Assembly: GCA_964389685.1 (NCBI GenBank)
Contig: CAYMFM010000008.1
Location: forward strand, 20,444-84,443
Origin: G020353115 sp964389685
GTDB taxonomy: Bacteria; Bacteroidota; Bacteroidia; Bacteroidales; VadinHA17
Direction: 5' to 3'
DNA length: 64,000 nucleotides
Part shown: positions 36,441-43,369 of the stretch, piece after piece
Layout: each line of letters starts with the position of its first letter
Numbering within the stretch: the first letter of the stretch is position 1
Notes under the pieces: model-generated
The model's input: the letters and a program-made list of their open reading frames with translations, nothing else
What the model was told of the DNA's origin: nothing
Database searches by the model: none
Made by a program: the position numbers and the translations under genes

Positions 36441-36851
36441 CTAAAGGGGGTGTCCGCCATCTGGCGGACGGGGGATTTTGTTTTCTCTTTCTAAATTTTC
36501 TATTACATCATAAATCTCACCAACTACATCATCAATTCTGTAAATTACTTGTCCTTCCTTAAATCTCAGTATAGTAAATCCCATTCCTTCCAGGGACTTT
36601 TGCTTTTTATAATCATCAACTCCTCTGTAATTATGTGTCGATCCATCTACCTCAATTATCAATCGCAGTTTACGGCAGATAAAATCAACAATATATTCAC
36701 CTATTGGAAATTGTCTATTAAATTGATATCCATTCATCTTTTTTGCTCGTAAAGCATATTTCCACAAAATAGCTTCTCCTTTTGTTCCGTCTTTCCTTAA
36801 ATGACGGGCAAGTGATTTAAGCTTCTTATTGTATTTGGTATTATTGGCCAT
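36441..36851 (-). CDS. DUF559 (Vsr-like PD-(D/E)XK) endonuclease-domain protein, repeat-flanked
   Basis: This 136-residue protein belongs to DUF559, which is related to very-short-patch-repair type nucleases. A basic helical N-terminus (KYNKKLKSLARHLRKDGTKG) is followed by FNRQFPIGEYIVDFICRKLR and LIIEVDGSTHNYRGVDDYKK, where the aspartate of VDF and the E-x-D of IIEVDG are the presumed metal-binding residues, then GFTILRFKEGQV. The last about 13 residues (PRPPDGGHPL and neighbours) are encoded by the adjoining palindromic repeat. The gene sits between near-identical direct repeats of about 120 bp and separates mtnP from its pathway partners. Function is unproven; a DNA-nicking or repeat-mobilising role is a guess. 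Confidence 0.8.
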   Translation of the reverse strand: MANNTKYNKKLKSLARHLRKDGTKGEAILWKYALRAKKMNGYQFNRQFPIGEYIVDFICRKLRLIIEVDGSTHNYRGVDDYKKQKSLEGMGFTILRFKEGQVIYRIDDVVGEIYDVIENLERENKIPRPPDGGHPL

Positions 36852-36885
36852 GTGATTTTTAAAATGCCAGTTTACAATCCCCCTA

Positions 36886-37010
36886 TAAGTCCCCCTTCAC
36901 CAAGGGGGACAATTTCTATTCCTCCTTTTTTACGTTGTCCCCCTTTTGAAAAGGGGGATTTTTTTCTCACCAGCTCAATCCCCCTGTAGTCCCCCTTCGC
37001 CAAGGGGGAC
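36886..37010. repeat. CCCCCTT/AAGGGGG palindromic repeat unit, right of DUF559 gene
   Basis: Direct-repeat partner of 36283-36407: CCCCCTTCACCAAGGGGGAC, the TTTCTATTCCTCC linker, GTCCCCCTTTTGAAAAGGGGG near 36935, TTTTTTCTCAC, and GTCCCCCTT-CGCC-AAGGGGGAC at 36989-37010. Only a few substitutions and a short insertion separate it from the left copy. Confidence 0.8.
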
Positions 37011-37080
37011 GAATTGTTTTTCAATCACTCGTTATCTTCCTTTTAAAAAGGGGATTTAAGTTTGCCATCAAAACCATCTA

Positions 37081-37689
37081 TTAAATGATTGAATTAATAT
37101 ATGCCAGCAGGTAACTTCCGGCTTCGTCCAGGTCTTTCCCAAAGGTAATGATTCCCTCTTTATGTCCTCCCATTACCAGAATCTTCTTTACGGCAACATC
37201 AGTGTCGTGAAACAGCCGGATAATCTCACGAGCCATTTCGGGTGTGCCAAACTCTGCATGCGGACCGGTCACAGGAACCCGGTCCATCAGTCTTTCCCAG
37301 TATTCCAGATGATGAACATGGATCACGGCCTGCACATCAGGATTCGTCTCATAAATAGCGGCATGGCTCAACGATTCGGAGGAAGCAATAACGGGCCCCT
37401 TGCAATAGAGCATATTTTTTGAAAGGCTATAGTTCGTTACCAGTGAATAGCCCAGCCGGGTCAGGTGTTTCTGTTTTCCTGTACCTGAACCGGTAATGAT
37501 AAACCGATCGGCGGGTTTGGTGCGAACACTGATGTTCCCGTAACCTACGCCATCTGGGTATGCACCGATCAGCTTCAGATCATACAACACATCTCTCCAG
37601 CGATTCAATTCCTTTAATACCTCGCCACTGACGATCGTTCCGGTCTTTTCCCAGTAACATTCAAATTTTATGGTTCCTTCATTTGTCAT
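37081..37689 (-). CDS. Class II aldolase family protein, candidate methylthioribulose-1-phosphate aldolase
   Basis: The 202-residue protein is a class II (zinc) aldolase/adducin domain enzyme. Features are GVGYGNISVR with the phosphate-binding serine, FIITGSGTGKQK, the catalytic-acid region ASSESLSHAAIY, the zinc ligands HVHH and the third histidine in MGGHKEG. Family members include fuculose-phosphate aldolase, MtnB dehydratase and the Ald2 aldolase of the DHAP shunt. Lying between mtnP and mtnA, with no mtnD, mtnC or mtnW-like gene in sight, it best fits cleavage of methylthioribulose-1-phosphate to DHAP and methylthioacetaldehyde. The MtnB dehydratase reaction remains the main alternative. 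The context assignment is an inference. Confidence 0.75.
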   Translation of the reverse strand: MTNEGTIKFECYWEKTGTIVSGEVLKELNRWRDVLYDLKLIGAYPDGVGYGNISVRTKPADRFIITGSGTGKQKHLTRLGYSLVTNYSLSKNMLYCKGPVIASSESLSHAAIYETNPDVQAVIHVHHLEYWERLMDRVPVTGPHAEFGTPEMAREIIRLFHDTDVAVKKILVMGGHKEGIITFGKDLDEAGSYLLAYINSII

Positions 37690-37810
37690 GAAATGTTACC
37701 TTTTCGCATTATCATTCAAGTTGATTACAAACGAATCTACCACCCCGTCTCCCGCCCAGGCGGGATCCAGAGGGTGTCTCAAAAGCCCGAAAAAACGTCA
37801 TTCTGAATTC

Positions 37811-38191
37811 CTAATATTTAACCTTTTTTGCTTTACCTAAAATTTCATTTATAATCATTTCAGGATTTTCAAAAACTATTTTATTCTCAAACCGCAGTAC
37901 TTCAATACCTTGCTGGTATAAAAAAGATTCCCTATCCATATCCTTACTCCTCTGACCTGGATGAATATGAACTTCTCCATCCAGCTCTATAGTCAATTTC
38001 TTTTCCGGGCAATAAAAGTCTACAATATACTTACCAATACTGTGTTGTCTTCTGAATTTAAGGCCTCCGACTTGTTTTTTTTTCAGAATTGTCCATAGTA
38101 CTGCTTCAGCAGATGTTGCAGTATTTCTTAACTGCTTCCGGACATCTTTAAATTTAGGATTATTATGAATTCTGCATACCATCTGTAACAA
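37811..38191 (-). CDS. Second DUF559 endonuclease-domain protein
   Basis: This 126-residue paralogue of the 36441-36851 protein has the same plan: TSAEAVLWTILKKKQVGG, LKFRRQHSIGKYIVDFYC, LTIELDGEVHIHPGQRSKDM with the D and E-x-D metal residues, and GIEVLRFENKIVFENPE. The two are clearly related but divergent, so this is not a recent tandem copy. It lies between the aldolase gene and mtnA. Palindromic repeats flank it: CCCGCCCAGGCGGG near 37753, and on the other side CTCCTCCTAAGATAGGAGGAG-type and CCCCTGAC-GTCAGGGG hairpins at 38211-38257. Role unknown. Confidence 0.8.
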   Translation of the reverse strand: MLQMVCRIHNNPKFKDVRKQLRNTATSAEAVLWTILKKKQVGGLKFRRQHSIGKYIVDFYCPEKKLTIELDGEVHIHPGQRSKDMDRESFLYQQGIEVLRFENKIVFENPEMIINEILGKAKKVKY

Positions 38192-38372
38192 TTTCGTGAC
38201 ACCAAATTCTCCTCCTAAGATAGGAGGAGTACCCCTGACGATCTCTGTCAGGGGGGAGGTGGTATGAAAGTCTTCTACCTAATCCAATCCGCATGCCAGA
38301 CATCCTCCTCACGTTTTGATACCATTAAGACTTTCTAAAAGGCAAATTCGTATTTTCCCTGAACTTTAACAT
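38192..38372. repeat. Palindromic intergenic repeats beside second DUF559 gene
   Basis: A CTCCTCC/GGAGGAG hairpin at about 38211-38230 and CCCCTGAC-loop-GTCAGGGG at about 38234-38256 lie upstream of the DUF559 start and downstream of mtnA. Either could end the mtnA transcript. No gene is seen. Confidence 0.55.
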
Positions 38373-39488
38373 TCAAAAACTCTTTCTGAATGATGGAAAC
38401 AGACGTAAAATTGATTGTTCATTCGCTTCACATATCCCTCTTTCGGTTATTAGACCCGTTACAAAACGAGCGGGTGTGATATCGAATCCCGGGTTTAAAA
38501 CCGGCGTTCCTTCCGAACAAATTCGTACCCGTTCCAACCCTGTTTCGGTCAAGCCTTCTACAAGCTCAACCTCTTCCCGGTTTCTTTCTTCAATCGGTAT
38601 GCTTTCAAATCCATCCTGCAGGGAGGGATCGATGGAAGAGGAGGGTAATGCAACGTATAAGGGGATATGATTATCCTTTGCTGCCAAGGCTTTCTGGTAG
38701 GTTCCTATTTTGTTAACCACATCCCCGGACAGGGTTGTCCTGTCGCTTCCCACAATCACAACATCTACCTTTCCCTGCTGCATTAACAGACCTCCAGCAT
38801 TGTCTGTGATGACTGTATATGGAACACCGTGTTGTGCAAGTTCCCACGCTGTTAATCTTGCACCCTGGTTTCGTGGACGTGTTTCATCAACCCACACGTG
38901 TACCTTGATGCCCCGGTCATGTGCCAGATAAATGGGAGCCGTTGCAGTACCGTAATCAATGCACGCCAGCCATCCGGCATTACAATGGGTAAGGATATTC
39001 ACCACGCTGTTTCTTTTCTTCTTTGCCAGGTCTTCAATCACGGCAAGACCAAACTGCCCAATCTTCCTGCAGGCTTCAGTTTCCTCCTTTGCTATTTCCT
39101 GAGCTGTTTTCAATGCCACATCAAGTTTGGCATTGATGTCTTTTTCGCCTAAAATAGCATGGAGACTGCGGTCAACAGCATGTGAAAGATTGATTGCTGT
39201 TGGCCGGGTGGATGTTAATCTGCGAGCGCAATCCCGCAAGTAGCTGGTGAGATCTGCAAGAAAGGGATGGTCCAGCATAGCAAGGTACATTCCGTATGCT
39301 GCTGTTACACCGATCAGGGGCGCCCCACGAACGATCATGTCTGCTATAGCCGATCGTGCATCTTCAAAACACTTCAGATCCACAATGCGGAACTCAAAAG
39401 GAAGCAGACGCTGATCAATGGTTTGAACAATCGTTGCATCATCCGGGTGTAGCCAAATGGTCTGATATGGTTTATTGTTCACGTTCAT
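38373..39488 (-). CDS. mtnA: S-methyl-5-thioribose-1-phosphate isomerase
   Basis: The start is taken at ATG 39488 (MNVNNKPYQTIWLHPDD), giving 371 residues; the frame is open for 30 more codons, but these overlap the divergent promoter region. MtnA converts methylthioribose-1-phosphate to methylthioribulose-1-phosphate. Signature segments are DARSAIADMIVRGAPLIGV, the catalytic cysteine C169 in LTHCNAGWLA, WVDETRPRNQGARLTAWEL, and the catalytic aspartate in VIVGSDRTTLSGDVVNKIGT. It heads the leftward salvage series that ends with mtnP and diverges from the HAD phosphatase gene. Confidence 0.95.
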   Translation of the reverse strand: MNVNNKPYQTIWLHPDDATIVQTIDQRLLPFEFRIVDLKCFEDARSAIADMIVRGAPLIGVTAAYGMYLAMLDHPFLADLTSYLRDCARRLTSTRPTAINLSHAVDRSLHAILGEKDINAKLDVALKTAQEIAKEETEACRKIGQFGLAVIEDLAKKKRNSVVNILTHCNAGWLACIDYGTATAPIYLAHDRGIKVHVWVDETRPRNQGARLTAWELAQHGVPYTVITDNAGGLLMQQGKVDVVIVGSDRTTLSGDVVNKIGTYQKALAAKDNHIPLYVALPSSSIDPSLQDGFESIPIEERNREEVELVEGLTETGLERVRICSEGTPVLNPGFDITPARFVTGLITERGICEANEQSILRLFPSFRKSF

Positions 39489-39569
39489 GCAGGAGGCTTG
39501 CCAAAGATTACTATTTTTGTGGCCGGTATCAGGATCAAATTTAATAAATATATAACCATAAATCTGGTA

Positions 39570-40211
39570 ATGATTCAAATCAAAAATATCATCTTCGACC
39601 TGGGCAGTGTTTTGCTGGATATTGATGTGGACAGAACATTGCGGTCATTCGATGAAATGGGTGTATCGGGTAAACAACTGGAAGAGATCTATAAAGACCC
39701 GGAGAATTTTTTCCTGCTTTTTGAAAAAGGCGCCATTGATGTGGATACCTTCCGGAATGCTTTCAGAACTTTATCGGATAATCATTTGACTGATCAGCAG
39801 ATCAATGACGCCTGGAGCGCCATGGTTATCGGATTTCCAAAGAATAAAGTGGAACTGTTGAAATGCCTGGTAAACCGGTATGATTTGTATTTACTGAGCA
39901 ACACCAATGAGATCCATGTGCCGATCTATACCCGACAATTCTGGGAAACATCCGGCGGAGTATCCTTTGAAGATATGTTTACCAGGATTTATTATTCGCA
40001 TGTTGTGAAGTTGAGCAAACCCAACCCGGCGATTTTCCATTACATGTTGAATGATTCAGGCATTCTGCCGGAAGAGTCGCTCTTCATCGATGATCTTCAA
40101 CGGAATGTGGATGCGGCGATTGAAACCGGTCTTCCTTCCTGTCATTTCAGAGAAGAGGATGATTTGGCTGAGGTGTTGGAACAGTATGGTATCCGGTGTA
40201 ATAGAGAGTAG
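39570..40211 (+). CDS. HAD-family phosphatase (YihX-like)
   Basis: With the start at ATG 39570 (MIQIKNIIFDLGS) the protein has 213 residues. Motif I is FDLGSVLLDID, motif II is LLSNTNEIH, the lysine is in KLSKPNPAIFHYML, and motif IV is FIDDLQRNVDAAIETG. It resembles cytoplasmic sugar-phosphate phosphatases such as YihX. Motif I reads DLGSV, so the second aspartate that normally acts as general acid/base (DxD) is replaced by glycine; this is common in this subfamily of Bacteroidota but may slow the hydrolase reaction. It diverges from mtnA, and a link to the salvage pathway is possible but not shown. Confidence 0.85.
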   Translation: MIQIKNIIFDLGSVLLDIDVDRTLRSFDEMGVSGKQLEEIYKDPENFFLLFEKGAIDVDTFRNAFRTLSDNHLTDQQINDAWSAMVIGFPKNKVELLKCLVNRYDLYLLSNTNEIHVPIYTRQFWETSGGVSFEDMFTRIYYSHVVKLSKPNPAIFHYMLNDSGILPEESLFIDDLQRNVDAAIETGLPSCHFREEDDLAEVLEQYGIRCNRE

Positions 40212-40287
40212 GATTTATTTAAAAACAGTGAAATTCTGATTATCAATATACAATACATCGAACTCATATTAAATTGAAATCACCCCC

Positions 40288-41793
40288 ATGGAAAAGCGTA
40301 TTCTTATTGTAGGAGCCGGTATCTCGGGCCTGTCAGCCGGTTTCTATTCCCGGATTAATGGTTACCAGACATCCATATTCGAGATGAACAGCATACCGGG
40401 AGGACTTTGTACCGCCTGGGAGCGTAAGGGATATACATTTGATATCAGCATGCACATGCTGACTGGCTCCCTCTCCGGCCCCATCCATGAAATGTGGAAG
40501 GAGCTGGGTATTCCTTCGAAGTTTACATTCCACTACCACGATCATATTGCCCGGATCGAAGGCATGGGGAAGAAACTCATCTTTTCAACCGACAGGAAAA
40601 AGTTTAAAGAGGAGTTGCTAGCCATTTCGCCGGAGGATGCCGATCTGATCCGGGAATTTACTCACCTTATCTTCGGGCCCGACATGATGAAAGGGATCTC
40701 TTTAAACCCAAAAGCGCTCAGGAATATTTGGGATTCACTTCGGTTGTTTTCTGCATTCCTTCCGCTGTTCAGGACGTTTGGCAAATACAACAAGATGACC
40801 ATCCAGCAATTCGCGGCCCGGTTCAAGGATCCTTTTCTTCGCGAAGCGATTCGTTTTATCGTGGATGCTCCCGGCTGGCCCATGAAGCAATTCCCTATAG
40901 TAGCACTTGCAGGATTTGTAAAAAGCGGGGTGATGGAGGCTGGAGCGCCACTTGGGGGTTCACAACAAGTGGTGTATCATATTGCTGAATTGTATAAAGA
41001 GCTTGGAGGGGAGATCCAGGTGAACAGCCGTGTAACAGACCTGATCATAGAAAATAACCGTGTGGTAGGTATTACGCTGGAAGATGGCACACAGCACATG
41101 GCTGATCAGGTGATATGGGCTGGTGACGGACATACACTCATTTATGATATCCTGAAAGGGAAATATATCAGTGAGAAGATCAGGAACATGTATGAGAAGT
41201 GGATCCCTGTGAAACCCATTCTGCAGGTGATGATGGGTGTGAACCGGGATCTGTCTGAGGAACCCCACTGCATCATTTTTGAGGCCGATGAACCGATCAC
41301 TATGGCCAGGCGGGAATACCGGTGGCTGACCGTGTTCCACCACTGTTTTGATAAATCCATGGCTCCGGAGGGCAAATCTGCAGTGGAGGTATGGTATGAT
41401 ACTGAATACGCACCCTGGGAGGAACTCTATAAGAACAAGGCAGAATACAAAGCAGAGAAGAAACGGATTGCAGACTATACGATTCGACAACTTGACAGGC
41501 GATGGCCCGGATTAGCTTCTCAGGTGGAAGTGATTGATGTGCCCACTCCAGCCACCTTTACCCGTTACACGGGCAACTGGAAAGGATCACCCGACGGATG
41601 GTACGTTACACCGGATAACATGGGAAATGGTGAACCTATACGTACCCTTCCGGGGCTTGAAGGATTGCAGATGATTGGCCAGTGGACAGCACCCTTTATG
41701 GGTACCGTGATGTCCGCCCTGTCCGGGCGCCAGGTCATTCAACTGATGTGCAAAAAAGAAGGCAGGAAGTTTAATACCCGGGCTGGATTATAA
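40288..41793 (+). CDS. Phytoene-desaturase-like FAD oxidoreductase
   Basis: The 501-residue protein opens with the FAD-binding Rossmann motif VGAGISGLSAGFYSR (residues 7-21), E31, and SIPGGLCTAWERKGYTFD. It ends with the second FAD motif around LEGLQMIGQWTAPFMGTVMSALSGRQ. This is the CrtI/carotenoid-isomerase-like flavoprotein layout. No carotenoid synthesis gene lies nearby, so a carotenoid or retinoid substrate cannot be claimed. It stands alone between the HAD gene and repeat DNA. No transmembrane segment or signal peptide is apparent. Confidence 0.85.
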   Translation: MEKRILIVGAGISGLSAGFYSRINGYQTSIFEMNSIPGGLCTAWERKGYTFDISMHMLTGSLSGPIHEMWKELGIPSKFTFHYHDHIARIEGMGKKLIFSTDRKKFKEELLAISPEDADLIREFTHLIFGPDMMKGISLNPKALRNIWDSLRLFSAFLPLFRTFGKYNKMTIQQFAARFKDPFLREAIRFIVDAPGWPMKQFPIVALAGFVKSGVMEAGAPLGGSQQVVYHIAELYKELGGEIQVNSRVTDLIIENNRVVGITLEDGTQHMADQVIWAGDGHTLIYDILKGKYISEKIRNMYEKWIPVKPILQVMMGVNRDLSEEPHCIIFEADEPITMARREYRWLTVFHHCFDKSMAPEGKSAVEVWYDTEYAPWEELYKNKAEYKAEKKRIADYTIRQLDRRWPGLASQVEVIDVPTPATFTRYTGNWKGSPDGWYVTPDNMGNGEPIRTLPGLEGLQMIGQWTAPFMGTVMSALSGRQVIQLMCKKEGRKFNTRAGL

Positions 41794-42174
41794 TCCCAAC
41801 CAGTAAGGTGGAATCATAATCTCGTCCCCCTTTTTCAAAGGGGGAATCAAAGGGGGATTTTAATTATCGCCTGGTGTATTCCGGTCAATGGTCAGTTTTC
41901 CCTTTGCATTCTGTTCGCAGTTTGACCGATTTACTATGTTGGTCTTATCCTAAAAACATGCCGCCCCTGACGGGGCTATTATAACTTTCCACTTCATAAA
42001 TTAGAATCATTTTCACTTATCCAATTGGCGTCCAGCCGAAAATGTGTAATTCGGTCTGACGGCTAAAGTCCGTCTGACCGATGGGGATATAATTGCCTTT
42101 GAACAGATATTGTTGTAACTTGCTGGAAAGAATAATATTAGACGATGTTAAATCAATTGATAAGATAAGAACAT
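41794..42174. repeat. Intergenic repeats upstream of the DUF362 gene
   Basis: This 381-base spacer contains a CCCCCTTTTTCAAAGGGGG palindrome at 41825-41844, a GCCCCTGACGGGGC hairpin near 41963, and one unit of the GGTCTGACGG repeat (42051-42082). No gene is seen. Confidence 0.6.
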
Positions 42175-43242
42175 ATGGCACACAAAACCATTTCCAGGAG
42201 GGATTTCGTCGTCACCAGTTTTGTCGGTACCCTCGCATTTACAGTAGGTTGTAGCTTCAAAGATGCCAAACCCGTAGTAAGTATTGTAAAAATTAAAAAC
42301 GATAACATCGGTTATGCGGTTGAAAAGGCAATTGACCTGCTTGGCGGGATCAATGAAGTTACAAGGAATAAGCAGCGCATCATGCTGAAGCCCAACCTTG
42401 TCAGCCCGGATCCAAACAGTACTACCAAAAAGGAAGTCATTGAGAATCTGGCTTTACTGATGAAAAAGGCCGGGAAGGAAGTATGCATTGGAGAGGGCTC
42501 GGCTGCTGCACCCGGATTCAATTTTACGGATGGAGAAATATTCCACACGACAAAACCCGAAGTACTGGATCCCATGCAACAATATGTTTTTGACCAGCTC
42601 GGATATACAGAACTGGCGGAATCAATGAATATTCCACTGATTAACCTTCATTCCGGTGAACTGGTAGAAGTGGAAGTGCCGGACGGATTTGTTTTCGATA
42701 AAATCACCGTACACAAATCGCTCACTGATATTGACCTGCTGTGTTCTGTACCCATGATGAAAACCCATGTGTTGGCTACGGTTACCCTTGGGATGAAAAA
42801 CCTTATCGGTCTCTATCCGGGAAGTGTCTACTGCTCCGTAAGGTCCTGCTTACATACCATGGCAGCAGATAAAGAATCTCCGGGTATTGCCTTTGAAATC
42901 CTGGATATGGTAAAAGCATGCACCCCGGGATTGGTTGTCATTGATGGGTCAACGGCCATGGAAGGTAACGGGCCTTCAGACGGCGATCTGGTCAAGACCG
43001 ATCTGATCATAGCAGGAACCAATCCGTTAGCGACCGATATGGTGGCCGCCCATGTTATGGGATTTGATAAAACCGAAATTCCTACCTTTACCAGTGCAAT
43101 TCAATCCGGGATGAAACCATCGGCTGTGAGTGAGATTGAGATCAGGGGGGAACGACTGGAGGATGTACAACATAAGTTTAAAAAGCCGGAGATCGTTGCA
43201 TGGAATGATATTAAAAGCTGGTGGGGTGTAAACGAAGTGTAA
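42175..43242 (+). CDS. Tat-exported DUF362 protein
   Basis: This 355-residue protein starts with a twin-arginine signal (SRRDFVVTSFVGTLAFTVGC); the final cysteine may make it a lipoprotein. The body is a DUF362 domain with MLKPNLVSPDPNS, ICIGEGSAAAPGF-type sequence, SVPMMKTHVLATVTLGMKNLIG and DGSTAMEGNGPSDGDLVKTD. DUF362 proteins are often linked to iron-sulfur proteins, but this one carries no cysteine cluster motif. Tat export suggests folding or cofactor loading before transport. Function unknown. Confidence 0.85.
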   Translation: MAHKTISRRDFVVTSFVGTLAFTVGCSFKDAKPVVSIVKIKNDNIGYAVEKAIDLLGGINEVTRNKQRIMLKPNLVSPDPNSTTKKEVIENLALLMKKAGKEVCIGEGSAAAPGFNFTDGEIFHTTKPEVLDPMQQYVFDQLGYTELAESMNIPLINLHSGELVEVEVPDGFVFDKITVHKSLTDIDLLCSVPMMKTHVLATVTLGMKNLIGLYPGSVYCSVRSCLHTMAADKESPGIAFEILDMVKACTPGLVVIDGSTAMEGNGPSDGDLVKTDLIIAGTNPLATDMVAAHVMGFDKTEIPTFTSAIQSGMKPSAVSEIEIRGERLEDVQHKFKKPEIVAWNDIKSWWGVNEV

Positions 43243-43287
43243 ACGCTGCAACATCTGGAAAAGGATCACTGATATAAAACGGAAACC

Positions 43288-43363
43288 CCATCCGTCAGAC
43301 CCGTAATGGGTCAGACGGTAGCGTGGAATTCGGTCTGACGGCTATAGTCCGTCTGACCGATAG
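43288..43363. repeat. GTCAGACGG/GGTCTGACGG repeat, two-unit copy
   Basis: Two imperfect palindromes in a row: CCGTCAGACCC-GTAAT-GGGTCAGACGG and GGTCTGACGG-CTATAGT-CCGTCTGACC. Each has one mismatch at the same place, near the middle of the arm. Related copies are at 42051-42082, 45302-45325, 47423-47452, 53451-53503 and 59687-59750. Confidence 0.75.
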
Positions 43364-43369
43364 GAAAAA

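Noticed and set aside
36283..37010. CRISPR array
   Set aside because: The repeated blocks are palindromes with unequal linkers and a gene between them; there are no regular spacers and no cas genes.
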